Assembly (NCBI RefSeq): GCF_900094735.1
Contig: NZ_FMBM01000002.1
Span: 1,364,001 to 1,428,000 of the forward strand
Direction of reading: 5' to 3'
Source: Saliniramus fredricksonii
GTDB taxonomy: Bacteria; Pseudomonadota; Alphaproteobacteria; Rhizobiales; Beijerinckiaceae
DNA: 64,000 nucleotides
A model generated the notes under the pieces. That model searched no databases. It was given only the letters and a program-made list of their open reading frames with translations, and had not been told where the DNA came from. The translations under genes were made by a program, and so were the position numbers. Shown piece by piece: positions 27,401 through 36,269 of the stretch; the first letter of the stretch is position 1, and each line of letters starts with the position of its first letter.

Positions 27401-30400
27401 TGAACCGCGCACGGGGCCCGACATACAGCTACAGCCACGAGCAATATATTCAGGGCAGCCAGCTCTGGCTGCACCGTTACTACCGTGAATACGAACGCGC
27501 CGATCCGGCGATCTTCAACGTGGCCGGCGATCTCGCGATCAATTCCGGCGCGGTGTCCGTCACCGCCTCGACGCTGGCGGCCGGCGGCGATCTGAGCATC
27601 ACCACCGGCACGCTGAGCAACAATGCACGCCAGCTGCGTCAGTACTACGATTACTGGAAGCTCACGGGCGCCAAGACCGGCTATCGCGGCCGCGTGCACC
27701 AGGGCACCTGGTCCGCCACCCCCTCGCTGATCCGCGCCGGCGGCAATCTCGCGCTGAACGCCTCGGGCGCCACCAGCAATTCCGGCTCCATCATCGGCAA
27801 TCAGGTCAGCGTCATCGCGCCGAGCATCAGCGTCGGCGTGACGGATGCGAATGTCTACACCGCGCCGCCCTCGGTCCCGGATCCGGTGATCGACCTGGCC
27901 CGCTACGCCATCTCCCTGCCCGGATCCGCCGCCCGTCCCGTGCCGACGGCGATCAGCCCGGACGGGCCGCGCTATCTCATCACCGCGCCGCTCGCCGGGC
28001 GTCCGCGCTACGATGCCGAGGGCCTGCCGGTCTCCGAGCGTGAACCCTCCTGGATCCTGCGCCAGGTCGGTGATGCGCGCGGCAATGACGGGTCCGCCAT
28101 CACCTTCCTGGCCGATCCGCTGACCGAGCGCATGCTGATCCAGCGCGCCCTGGTCGAGCAGACCGGGCGCACCATGCTCGCCCCGGAATTCGACAGCGCC
28201 GAGGCCCAGCAGGAGGCGCTCTATCAGGGCACTGTCGATTTCCTCCTCGCCAATCCCGAGATCCGCCTCGGCGACCAGCTGACCGCCGCCCAGCGTGCCG
28301 CCGCCGAAGTGCCGATGCTCTGGTATTCGACCCGCATGGTCGACGGCGTGCGCGTGCTCGCCCCCGAGCTCATCCTCCCGCAGGACCAGCTCCGCGCCTA
28401 TGCCTACCGTCCGGGCGGCTCGATCGAGGCGCGCGAGAGCCTGATGATCCAGGGCGACCGCGTCTACAATGCCGGCTCGCTGGTCGCGCGCGCCGGGCTG
28501 AGCATCGTCGCCGACGAATTCATCAACGAGCGCCGCGTTGCCGGATACACGATGTATGGCACCCAGCGCCGCTATGCGGCCCAGGCTGGCGGCAATGTCA
28601 TTGCCGGCGATCTCACGATCCTCACCGAGGGTGATCTGATCAATCGCGGCGGCACCTTCTGGGGCGATGACGCCGTCACCCTGATGGCCGGCGACGATAT
28701 CCGCTTCGAGGCCCAGCGCGTCGCCAACGACATCATCACCGCCGTCAATCGCCGCAACATCACCCGCACCCGTTCCGTGATCCACACCGCCGCCTCGGCG
28801 GGCAGCGGCGGCGACATGACCATCGTCGCCGATGGCGGCTTCACCCTGCGCGGCTCGGAACTGACGGCCCGGGGCGATATCGCCGTCCAGGCGCGCGACG
28901 GCATCACCATCGCCTCCGTGGTCGATGACGTCGAGACCGTGCATATGCGCTCCTCGCGCGGCTTGCTGCGCTCGTCGCGCACCACCACCGGCAGCCGCCA
29001 GATCACCAACCGCGCCTCGCTGATCGGCGCCGGTGGCGATGTCACCCTCGCCACCGGTGGCGACATCGCCGTCCATGCCAGCGAACTCGCCGCCGGGGAG
29101 CGCCTGCGTCTCGCCGCCGGTGTCGGCGAGGGCGCCCGCACCGATGCCGGCATCGCCATCACCGCCGGGCGGGACGTCGCGACCAGCTTCTTCGAGCACC
29201 GCAGCAGCGGCTTCGGCCTGTTTACGGGCGGCGGTCGCCTCGATTTCTACCGCTCCACCCGCACCCGTGAAGACAATCTGCGCGGCGACAACGCGCCCTC
29301 CAGCCTGATCGCGGGCGGGGACATTCTCGTCACCGCGCCGGGCGATATCGCACTGCAGGGCTCCGTGGTCGGGGCCGGCGGTGTCGCCGAGATCCTCGCG
29401 GGCCGCGATCTCGCACTGACGCCCGGCGGGGAAGCCCAGGCGCGGCGTTTCGAGCAGCGTACCAGCGGCTTCGGCTTCGGCTTCTCCTCCGGGGGCGGCG
29501 GCGCTTCCGTCTCCCTCGGCCTCGCCCGTGAGCGCCTGCTCGATGAGCGCCGGCGCGACAGCGATGTCGGTTCGCTCATCGGGGGCGGGGAGGGCGTTCT
29601 GCTGGAGGCCGGGCGCGATCTCGCCGTCATCGCCGCCGAGATCACCTCTCCCGCCGATATCGCCCTGATTGCGGGGCGCGATCTCGATATTCTGCCCGGC
29701 GCGATCGTCGAGCGGCATCGGCGGGTGGAGAGCCAGAGCTTTGCCGGGATCACGGCGAGCGTGGGCACCAATGTGGTGGGCGCGGCGCAGCGTCTGGGTG
29801 ATGCGGTCGATGTCTTTGGCTCCGGCCATGGCGATGCGCGTTACGAGGCGCTCGGCATGGTCTCGGGCGTGCTCCAGGGCGTCGATGCGGTGCGGGATCT
29901 GTCCAATCCCGGCGTCTCGGCGAGCCTGTCGATCGGGTATTCCGCCTCGCGTTTCGAACAGCAATCGCGTTTCGACGGGGTGGCGCCCGCGCGTATCGAT
30001 GCGGGTGGGGATCTCGCCCTGGCCGCCGGGCGCGACCTCGCCGTGGCGGCGCTGCAGGCCCGCGCCGGGGGCGATCTCGATCTTTATGCGGGCCGTGATC
30101 TTGCCATCGAATCGGCGCTTGCGACGCAATCGCAGAGCCTGCGCCATTCCGCCACCTCCGCCGCGCTCGGGCTTGATCTCGGCTGGTCGGTAGCCGGTGG
30201 TCAGAGCCTGGGGCTCTCGCTCAGCGCGAATCACGCCCGGGGCAACCAGTCCGGCACGGCGGCAAGCCAGGTCGATTCGGATCTGCGGGCGGGCGAGCGG
30301 CTCGCGCTCCTCACCGGCAATGACGCGCTGATCGCCGGTGCGCAGCTGCGCGGACGCGATATCCTGCTCGATATCGGCGGTGACCTGCATGTCGCCTCGC

Positions 30401-32238
30401 GGGCGGACACGGCGCGGTTGCGTGGCTCCTCCCTCAATGCCGGGTTCGGCCTGACGATCGGCCTCATGCCGGGCGCCGGTTCGAGCCTCGATCTGAGCCT
30501 CGGCGGCGGGCGCGAGCGGGCTGATTCGACGCTGATCAACCAGCAGACCGCCATCATCGCCGATGAGCGCCTTGAGGCTTACGTCGAAGGCCACACCCAG
30601 CTCGACGGCGGCCTGATCGCTTCGCTCAACGGCGATCTGTCGCTCGATACGGGCACGCTCGGCTTCTCGGATATCACCGAGCGCGCCCGCAGCGACAGCC
30701 GCCGCGCCACGGTGAGCCTCGGCCTCGGCGGCAACGCTCCCAGCATCGGCGTCGAAGGCGAACTCGCCCACGAAGCCACCGACGCCATCACCCGCGCCAC
30801 GATCGGCGAGGGCGCCATCACCATCCGCGACGAAGACGCACAACGCGCACGCGAAGAAGCGGGTGAGACCGAGAACATCGCCGCGCTGAACCGCGACCTC
30901 GATGCGGCGCGCGAGACCCTGCGCGACGAGCGGGCCGGGGTGCGGTTCTATGCGAGTGATTCATCGGTACGCGAACTCGCCTCCGGGTTTGCTCAGACGC
31001 GGCAAAACATCGCCGCCGCCGCCGAAATCCTCTCACAGGCGCTCGAAGCGCTCTCGCCGGAGGACCGCGCCCGCGCGGAGGAGATCGCGGAAAATCTCGA
31101 TCCCGAGGCGGATGCGGCAGATCACGCCGAGAAGATCGCCGATGACATCAAGGAGGAGAATGAGCTCGCCGACGAAGACCGGGATGCGATCACAGCGCTG
31201 GTTGCGGAAGTCCTCCTTGAAGCCGCGAGTGATCCGGAAGTCGCCGCACAACTCAACGCCTGCATTGCGCCGGGCCGTCGCGGGTTCAACCTGCATGATC
31301 TGATCTTCTCGCGCGCCCATGCGGAGGCGGCTGCGATCTGTCCGCAGCAGCTCGCGGAGATCGGGGCACGCTACGGGGCAAACGTCCTGCGCGGAGCCGC
31401 GCTCGGCGCGACCAGCGCGGCCGCCTTCCTGACGGCACTGCTTTATCCCTCCGGCAGCTTCGGCGACATGACGGTCGAGCGCATCGAGGGCGTCGACGGC
31501 TCTGTCATCGAGATCCGCAACCAGCCGGGCGAATCAAGCGCGGTGATGACGGCGACGGATGCCGGCGGCAACGAATTCGCCTTCGATATGGTGCGCACCA
31601 GCGACGGCTACGTCGTGGTCGGTGGCTATCAGAAGGACGGCCTGGGCGGCCTCGTGCCGATCAGCCCGAGGCAGGCGATCGACATTGCGGGCACGCTGTT
31701 CGGGCAAGGCAACGAGGGCTTCACCGAGCACCGCAATGACGGCATGACGGTGATCACGCCTGCCGCCGACCAGCTCCCGCTGATCTTCGTCACGCCGCCA
31801 GTGCAGCAGGAGGGCGTCACCCTCGCCACGCCCGCCAACCCGCAACGCCCGCTCGATCTGATTACGACGGCGCCGGATCTGGGGTGGGTGACGGCGTGGG
31901 AGAATCGGAGATTGTCTTCAAATGAGGTCCGACAGCTGCTAGAAACGAGCAGCCAACCGGATCCATCAGATCGCGGCGGGCAGCTGACGAAAGCAGGGCG
32001 CGCGCTCCAGAAGCATGGAGGTAGGCAGGGCAGCGTCTTTCCTGAAATTAGTGGCGGTCCTGCACAAATCAATATCGAGGGCAAGAAAATTGTGAGAGAA
32101 ATCCTCAACAATCCAAATTCTTCGATTAAGGAACGCTTAACTGGAAGGTTCGGACCCGTTCTTGAAGTTCGTGCACCTGATAATCGTGGCCTTCGCTTTT
32201 CAACGAATGGTGAGTTTATTGGTTTTCTCGAGCCATGA
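24469..32238 (+). CDS. cdiA: CdiA-like contact-dependent inhibition effector (filamentous haemagglutinin)
   Basis: A giant exoprotein of 2589 residues. It has an extended signal (AAIVAAIWLGLQPITLNLAQAQ), then a TPS domain with NPNGIGCVGC (N163), a beta-helical stalk with hundreds of short repeats (I-x-N-G/A and AGRDL types), haemagglutinin repeats with LAAGRDLAV-type units after residue 1500, and a pre-toxin region (RGFNLHDLIFSRAHAEA). A variable tail of about 110 residues follows ENRRL (residue ~2480). The tail reads RGGQLTKAGRALQKHGGRQG (from ~2501) and ends FSTNGEFIGFLEP; similar tails occur in RHS and CDI toxins and may be a BECR-type ribonuclease, but this is not proved. GC drops sharply in the tail, a sign of toxin exchange. 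An immunity gene overlaps the stop. The frame extends to 24358; ATG 24469 begins the signal. Confidence 0.92.
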   Translation: MTSKYKASQDNAHALRPGVTRLAASRLGRGAAIVAAIWLGLQPITLNLAQAQVISDPTAPIAFRPAVSSAPNGVPVVDITAPSFGGLSHNRFESYNVDTNGLILNNSGLSGDSILGGAIPANPNLVGRQPARTILNEVTGTGASTLAGPTEVFGRRADVIVANPNGIGCVGCSFINAGRVTLSTGVPIPDYRAGTVAFDVRHGAIDIAGRGVSAVPGQRAIDQIDLIGRQIAIEAPVVAQDRIRLRAGAMHYDPGRDLADDIAGAPALAGDAIVSTPDGVIAAGAISILSRDVDLGVALDGRLTSTREAIVIASMGDLQTEAATSAADLRLDAEGNLALGGTFDVAGRLRGDAQTITIRDGNLAAADAVVLEARGDLDADAQILAGSAISLVAEAALTARGRLLAGGRVALEGDRLLAEAIEIGGETADIVAEHDLIIRDAALAALRGLSITGEDVTLGEGTGYAAGDRFLVTARRDFTNATILDHDNLSLSIGGSFINAASGAFLRDAHALIVPGDIVNHGLIQSRAGASMLARSLINTADGVLDAPGLSLSLSEAFDNSGTVFVDGDLTVAAGSMTSSADGVIYAAGSAGFTLSGDAANAGLLIGDAGLTISGRDLVNAVDAVLYGPGLTLTASRNLGIDGTLLADGGMRLTASGHASGAGSLRAGSVITLDLGSLAFGADGEMLAPNIDLTVAGDGGSAGEIAATELFIGEIGGAFDQGGALRAVAEEGALAPADFGLSVGGALTNSGEIRSDGAFHIAAGALTSTSAGRIIAPQVNLAVTGTLANHGLIRSDRLLAIEAGALINSGANSGAQAWMSGEDLLLRIGGAISLGSHAVLEARRQTNIAARSSNLDLTNSNSIAQGRFSFGEQLALEMTGQALHLADGARIMAYGDLSLNFHQGISVHGGIAAGGDLVLAAPGGSISVGASGTTHPQNAWLFTLGDAHFTAGGNMLVYSSAVEVLGSATVDLGGTLLLNRARGPTYSYSHEQYIQGSQLWLHRYYREYERADPAIFNVAGDLAINSGAVSVTASTLAAGGDLSITTGTLSNNARQLRQYYDYWKLTGAKTGYRGRVHQGTWSATPSLIRAGGNLALNASGATSNSGSIIGNQVSVIAPSISVGVTDANVYTAPPSVPDPVIDLARYAISLPGSAARPVPTAISPDGPRYLITAPLAGRPRYDAEGLPVSEREPSWILRQVGDARGNDGSAITFLADPLTERMLIQRALVEQTGRTMLAPEFDSAEAQQEALYQGTVDFLLANPEIRLGDQLTAAQRAAAEVPMLWYSTRMVDGVRVLAPELILPQDQLRAYAYRPGGSIEARESLMIQGDRVYNAGSLVARAGLSIVADEFINERRVAGYTMYGTQRRYAAQAGGNVIAGDLTILTEGDLINRGGTFWGDDAVTLMAGDDIRFEAQRVANDIITAVNRRNITRTRSVIHTAASAGSGGDMTIVADGGFTLRGSELTARGDIAVQARDGITIASVVDDVETVHMRSSRGLLRSSRTTTGSRQITNRASLIGAGGDVTLATGGDIAVHASELAAGERLRLAAGVGEGARTDAGIAITAGRDVATSFFEHRSSGFGLFTGGGRLDFYRSTRTREDNLRGDNAPSSLIAGGDILVTAPGDIALQGSVVGAGGVAEILAGRDLALTPGGEAQARRFEQRTSGFGFGFSSGGGGASVSLGLARERLLDERRRDSDVGSLIGGGEGVLLEAGRDLAVIAAEITSPADIALIAGRDLDILPGAIVERHRRVESQSFAGITASVGTNVVGAAQRLGDAVDVFGSGHGDARYEALGMVSGVLQGVDAVRDLSNPGVSASLSIGYSASRFEQQSRFDGVAPARIDAGGDLALAAGRDLAVAALQARAGGDLDLYAGRDLAIESALATQSQSLRHSATSAALGLDLGWSVAGGQSLGLSLSANHARGNQSGTAASQVDSDLRAGERLALLTGNDALIAGAQLRGRDILLDIGGDLHVASRADTARLRGSSLNAGFGLTIGLMPGAGSSLDLSLGGGRERADSTLINQQTAIIADERLEAYVEGHTQLDGGLIASLNGDLSLDTGTLGFSDITERARSDSRRATVSLGLGGNAPSIGVEGELAHEATDAITRATIGEGAITIRDEDAQRAREEAGETENIAALNRDLDAARETLRDERAGVRFYASDSSVRELASGFAQTRQNIAAAAEILSQALEALSPEDRARAEEIAENLDPEADAADHAEKIADDIKEENELADEDRDAITALVAEVLLEAASDPEVAAQLNACIAPGRRGFNLHDLIFSRAHAEAAAICPQQLAEIGARYGANVLRGAALGATSAAAFLTALLYPSGSFGDMTVERIEGVDGSVIEIRNQPGESSAVMTATDAGGNEFAFDMVRTSDGYVVVGGYQKDGLGGLVPISPRQAIDIAGTLFGQGNEGFTEHRNDGMTVITPAADQLPLIFVTPPVQQEGVTLATPANPQRPLDLITTAPDLGWVTAWENRRLSSNEVRQLLETSSQPDPSDRGGQLTKAGRALQKHGGRQGSVFPEISGGPAQINIEGKKIVREILNNPNSSIKERLTGRFGPVLEVRAPDNRGLRFSTNGEFIGFLEP

Positions 32239-32801
32239 TTTACAATCGATTCGAAATAATCGTTACTAGTAGAATGGATTATAATCATCCATATTGCGAA
32301 GTATCAATCGATGGATACACTATAGCGGAAGTATATAATGATAACGAATATGGAAATAAGGTTATTCTTTATGAATCAAATAAATGCGATATTGAACTGG
32401 GTGATTTTACTGCGGTGCTTGATTTCTGTTCGTATTATATTAAAAAATCAATCCCAAAGAATTATCTTGTAAGGTATATAGAAATAATGCATAATAAAAA
32501 GCAATTTATATTCAGTTTGTATAATAGCGCTATATCAGCAAGTTTATTATACATAGCAAGCTTAAATGAATGCTTGATGGTTGACGAAAATACTTTATTT
32601 GACGATTTTATTGACATGGAATATTTGTTTAAAAATTTTATTTCTCTGTTGGACTCGGGGCATTTGGAGAATGTGCCGATTGAAGTTATTCACGAGCTCG
32701 TGCACGAAATTGAAATCGCGGATCTGCCACTAACTAAACAGCAACGCGCCATCCTTGAGCGTCACGCCTCCCCATCCCCACCCCCAAATTTTTCGCCCTG
32801 A
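32235..32801 (+). CDS. cdiI: Cognate CDI immunity protein (AT-rich copy)
   Basis: A 188-residue cytoplasmic protein starting in the ATGA that ends cdiA, the standard place for the gene that neutralises the toxin tail. No known family was recognised. It is far richer in A and T than its surroundings, so it arrived with the toxin tail. Residues of note: YYIKKSIP, SAISASLLYIASLN and IDMEYLFKNFISLLDSGHL, all shared in pattern with the gene at 32868. The last dozen residues (SPSPPPNFSP) fall in GC-rich DNA, where the paralogue continues differently, so the C-terminus looks spliced onto host sequence. Confidence 0.82.
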   Translation: MIYNRFEIIVTSRMDYNHPYCEVSIDGYTIAEVYNDNEYGNKVILYESNKCDIELGDFTAVLDFCSYYIKKSIPKNYLVRYIEIMHNKKQFIFSLYNSAISASLLYIASLNECLMVDENTLFDDFIDMEYLFKNFISLLDSGHLENVPIEVIHELVHEIEIADLPLTKQQRAILERHASPSPPPNFSP

Positions 32802-32867
32802 CCCCTTGGCGATCACCCCGCATGGTGTTAGCTTCCCGACACAGGTTTTGATTGAGAGGGTGCAGCC

Positions 32868-33467
32868 ATGCAGTTCCGGCAATTTGAGATCCTTGCCTTT
32901 CGCAGCCCCGAACACGATCCGCCCTATTGCGACATCTTCCATCGTGGCGAGCGTGTCGTGCGTGTCTTCCTGCAGGCCGATGTCGCGCAGGGGACGGTTT
33001 TCTCCGCCGATAGCCCGCGCGGTTACAATGAGGCCGATCTGGATATCCTCATGACCTTCGCCAGATATTATGTCGCGCGCGAAATCCCGCGTGTTTATCT
33101 GGAGGTATTCGCCATAAGCGAATTCTGCAATCCGGATTATTTCCTCGGCCTCTGCAACACCGCCATCGCCGCCAGCACGCTGTATATCCTGAGCACCAAC
33201 AAACATGTCTTCGATCCGGACACCGAGATCGGTCCAGAACCCATCGACATGGAATATCTCTTCGACCGCCTGATTCAGCTGCTCGATGAGGACGCCTTGC
33301 TCAATATCCCCAAGGACGTGCTCGCCGAATTCGTCCGTGAGATCGACCGCGCCGATTTCCCCCTGATCCCCGAACACCGGGCCGTGATTGAACGCATCGC
33401 CACGAATCGGCGCTTGCGCCAGTTCTTCCCCCTGTTGGAACAGGCCGAAACCGCAATCAGCGCCTGA
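32868..33467 (+). CDS. Second, GC-rich paralogue of the immunity protein
   Basis: A 199-residue protein homologous over its length to the overlapping immunity protein just upstream: ARYYVAREIPRVYLE, LCNTAIAASTLYILSTNK, PIDMEYLFDRLIQLLDED and REIDRADFPLIPEHRAVIER align with it. It has the normal high GC of this genome, unlike its AT-rich sister. GAGAGGG precedes the ATG and 66 bases separate the two genes. It may be an older, chromosomally adapted immunity protein giving protection against a related toxin, or a leftover of a previous cassette. Confidence 0.8.
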   Translation: MQFRQFEILAFRSPEHDPPYCDIFHRGERVVRVFLQADVAQGTVFSADSPRGYNEADLDILMTFARYYVAREIPRVYLEVFAISEFCNPDYFLGLCNTAIAASTLYILSTNKHVFDPDTEIGPEPIDMEYLFDRLIQLLDEDALLNIPKDVLAEFVREIDRADFPLIPEHRAVIERIATNRRLRQFFPLLEQAETAISA

Positions 33468-33561
33468 CCACCTTCCCCCGGCTGCCCCGGTCCATTCCCC
33501 TCTCCCTCTCCCTGTCTCTCGTGACCCCCGGCAGCCACCCCGCTCTTTGATCTGTTGAACT

Positions 33562-35889
33562 GTGATACGCCCCGGCGCAGCTGCGCGGGCGCGATCTCGA
33601 TATTCTGCCGGGATCACGGCGAGTGTCGGCACCAATGTGGTGGGGGCCGCGCAGCGTCTGGGTGATGCGGTCGATGTCTTTGGCTCCGGCCATGGCGATG
33701 CGCGTTACGAGGCGCTCGGCATGGTCTCGGGCGTGCTCCAGGGCGTCGATGCGGTGCGGGATCTGTCCAATCCCGGCATCTCGGCGAGCCTGTCGATCGG
33801 GTATTCCGCCTCGCGTTTCGAACAGCAATCGCGTTTCGACGGGGTGGTGCCCGCGCGTATCGATGCGGGTGGGGATCTCGCCCTGGCCGCCGGGCGCGAC
33901 CTCGCCGTGGCGGCGCTGCAGGCCCGCGCCGGGGGCGATCTCGATCTTTATGCGGGCCGTGATCTTGCCATCGAATCGGCGCTTGCGACGCAATCGCAGA
34001 GCCTGCGCCATTCCGCCACCTCCGCCGCGCTCGGGCTTGATCTCGGCTGGTCGGTAGCCGGTGGTCAGAGCCTGGGGCTCTCGCTCAGCGCGAATCACGC
34101 CCGGGGCAACCAGTCCGGCACGGCGGCAAGCCAGGTCGATTCGGATCTGCGGGCGGGCGAGCGGCTCGCGCTCCTCACCGGCAATGACGCGCTGATCGCC
34201 GGTGCGCAGCTGCGCGGACGCGATATCCTGCTCGATATCGGCGGTGACCTGCATGTCGCCTCGCGGGCGGACACGTCGCGGTTGCGTGGCTCTTCCTTCA
34301 ATGCCGGGTTCGGCCTGACGATCGGCCTGATGCCCGGCGCCGGTTCGAGCCTCGATCTGAGCCTTGGCGGCGGGCGCGAGCGGGCCGATTCGTCGCTGAT
34401 CAACCAGCAGACCGCCATCATCGCCGATCAGCGCCTTGAGGCTTACGTCGAAGGCCACACCCAGCTCGATGGCGGCCTGATCGCTTCGCTCAACGGCGAT
34501 CTGTCGCTCGATACGGGCACGCTCGGCTTCTCGGATATCGACGAGCGCGCCCGCAGCGACAGCCGCCGCGCCACGGTGAGCCTCGGCCTCGGCGACGGCG
34601 GCTCCCCCAGCATCGGCGTCGAAGGCGAACTCGCCCACGAAGCCACCGACGCCATCACCCGCGCCACGATCGGCGAGGGCACCATCACCATCCGCGACGA
34701 AGACGCACAACGCGCACGCGAAGAAGCGGGTGAGACGCGCGAGGTAGCGGCGCTGAACCGCGACCTCGACATGGCCCGCGAGACCCTGCGCGACGAGCGG
34801 GCCGGGGTGCGGTTCTATGCGAGTGATTCGTCGGTGCGCGCGGCGGTGGAGGCGGTCGACTTTATCGGTCGTACGCTCTCGGAGATCACGCAGGAAGCCT
34901 TCCGCAACATGGATTCGGAGGGCTTCGATCAGATCGCGGATGCGCTCGAGCGGGACGCTCTCACCGACGAGGCAATCATCGCGCAGCTGGGCGCGTGCCG
35001 CCCGCAGCACGGCTTCAACCTGTTGCACTGGCTGATTTCGCCCGCACATGCGGCAGTCACCTGCCGGATCGAAACGAATGACGGCCAGGTCATTCATTTC
35101 ACGCGCGAGGAAACCGAGCAGTGTCTGGAGCTCTACCTCGCCATCGGCGAGCGCAAGCCGAGCGAGTTGCAGCGCTGGGTCGAAGGCCTGACAATCACGA
35201 ACGCCTTCGCCGAGCCGATCGGCAACCTCCACGCCATGCAGGGCGGCCCGGTGATTCTCGGCGAGAACGAGGAGGGCGAGGCCTTCACGGCCATGGATGC
35301 GCAGGGCCGCTTCCTCTACCGCAACGCCGTCACCGGGATCTATTTCTACGCGAACCCGCGCGATTCGCGTGACACCGTCACCGTCGGCACCGCCACCGAA
35401 CTCGCCGGCATCTTCACAGGTGTCAGTGCCGCGTCACGCGTGATTGCGCGTGGGGCAGGGGTGGTGAGGAGTGGTGTTTCGGCTGAAACGCAATTTACCA
35501 CAAGTTCCGGTGCAGTTGTACGTCCAAATGCAAGCCCTCAGTATACAACTGCGTTTGAGGTACAATTGCCTATGTCGGCATTTCCCGGAGTTTCTAGACA
35601 GCGTCATAATCAGCTATCCAATCAGGCACTTGATGAGGCGTTTCGAGCAAATCCTGACTTTGCAAGACAGATGGAAGCGCTCTATCCTGGCATCTTACAG
35701 GGTGTCCGCCCCGGCCAACGCGGCGCGTATCCGAGGTCGTCACCTACCCCAGAACTTACTTGGCACCACGGTACGGCACCCGGACAGATGCAGTTGGTGC
35801 CACGGAGTCATCACCAGGCGCCAGGTCCAGTGCAGGATAGTTTGCATCCCGGAGGGACTGGTGGTTTCTCTGGTTGGGGAACGGAGTAA
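33562..35889 (+). CDS. Orphan CdiA cassette with WHH-type HNH nuclease tail
   Basis: A 775-codon frame without signal or TPS domain. From about 33612 to 34837 it is a near-identical duplicate of cdiA 29750-30972 (one 3-base difference, GNAPSIG/DGGSPSIG, and a ~60-base deletion at its left edge). After YASDSSVR it diverges into a new pre-toxin region (HGFNLLHWLISPAHAAV, related to the RGFNLHDLIFSRAHA of cdiA). The tail has the HNH/endonuclease VII WHH motif: TWHHG (W734), GQMQLVPRSHHQ, then GGTGGFSGWG. It cannot be exported as it stands; it can serve as a donor cassette by recombination into cdiA. A DUF7716-like immunity gene follows. Confidence 0.86.
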   Translation: MIRPGAAARARSRYSAGITASVGTNVVGAAQRLGDAVDVFGSGHGDARYEALGMVSGVLQGVDAVRDLSNPGISASLSIGYSASRFEQQSRFDGVVPARIDAGGDLALAAGRDLAVAALQARAGGDLDLYAGRDLAIESALATQSQSLRHSATSAALGLDLGWSVAGGQSLGLSLSANHARGNQSGTAASQVDSDLRAGERLALLTGNDALIAGAQLRGRDILLDIGGDLHVASRADTSRLRGSSFNAGFGLTIGLMPGAGSSLDLSLGGGRERADSSLINQQTAIIADQRLEAYVEGHTQLDGGLIASLNGDLSLDTGTLGFSDIDERARSDSRRATVSLGLGDGGSPSIGVEGELAHEATDAITRATIGEGTITIRDEDAQRAREEAGETREVAALNRDLDMARETLRDERAGVRFYASDSSVRAAVEAVDFIGRTLSEITQEAFRNMDSEGFDQIADALERDALTDEAIIAQLGACRPQHGFNLLHWLISPAHAAVTCRIETNDGQVIHFTREETEQCLELYLAIGERKPSELQRWVEGLTITNAFAEPIGNLHAMQGGPVILGENEEGEAFTAMDAQGRFLYRNAVTGIYFYANPRDSRDTVTVGTATELAGIFTGVSAASRVIARGAGVVRSGVSAETQFTTSSGAVVRPNASPQYTTAFEVQLPMSAFPGVSRQRHNQLSNQALDEAFRANPDFARQMEALYPGILQGVRPGQRGAYPRSSPTPELTWHHGTAPGQMQLVPRSHHQAPGPVQDSLHPGGTGGFSGWGTE

Positions 35890-35894
35890 GGAAA

Positions 35895-36212
35895 ATGAAC
35901 TTCCAGAATATCATTGAACGACTGGATTCGTTTGAATGGAATGACTGGGTTTATCTTAATGTAGATCGCGATATCAATCTCGACTCCGAGTGCGCCGTTC
36001 TAAATCCGGATATTGCGGAGCTATCAGATGATGGCTTCACTCCCAAAATTGCCAAGGAGAGGAATATTTCAGAGTTTTTGCAGATAAGCGATATTAGGTC
36101 AGTGATTGAAAACATCTCACATCAAGGAGTCGAGATTGATAATATTAAAATCGTAAACGCATGCAAATTCTATTTCAAATATGATGCATTTCTGTCTTTT
36201 CAAAAAGAATGA
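35895..36212 (+). CDS. DUF7716-like immunity protein for the WHH nuclease
   Basis: A 105-residue acidic protein starting 6 bases after the orphan toxin stop, with AAGG just before the ATG. It has LDSFEWNDWVYL at the start and FYFKYDAFLSFQ at the end, the pattern of the DUF7716 family of small proteins seen next to polymorphic toxins. AT-rich like the toxin tail. Predicted to bind and neutralise the neighbouring nuclease; the pairing is inferred from position. Confidence 0.75.
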   Translation: MNFQNIIERLDSFEWNDWVYLNVDRDINLDSECAVLNPDIAELSDDGFTPKIAKERNISEFLQISDIRSVIENISHQGVEIDNIKIVNACKFYFKYDAFLSFQKE

Positions 36213-36264
36213 TATTGTTACTGAATAAATATATTATAAAAATCCTAAAATTTTTTGCTCATAG

Positions 36265-36269
36265 TTTGA
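36265..36269. repeat. Target-site duplication (left) of outer IS1634-like element
   Basis: TTTGA at 36265-36269 repeats at 40091-40095 on the far side of the composite element. A 5-base duplication is normal for this family. Confidence 0.85.

Noticed and set aside
25408-30843. A continuous minus-strand frame of 1811 codons opposite cdiA
   Set aside because: It mirrors the repetitive, high-GC cdiA reading frame; such antisense frames arise from codon bias. It has no start signal, no domain, and low-complexity Asp/Gly/Arg/Ala content.
33457-35232. A minus-strand 591-codon frame opposite the orphan cassette
   Set aside because: It is the same shadow as above, carried along by the duplicated cdiA segment.
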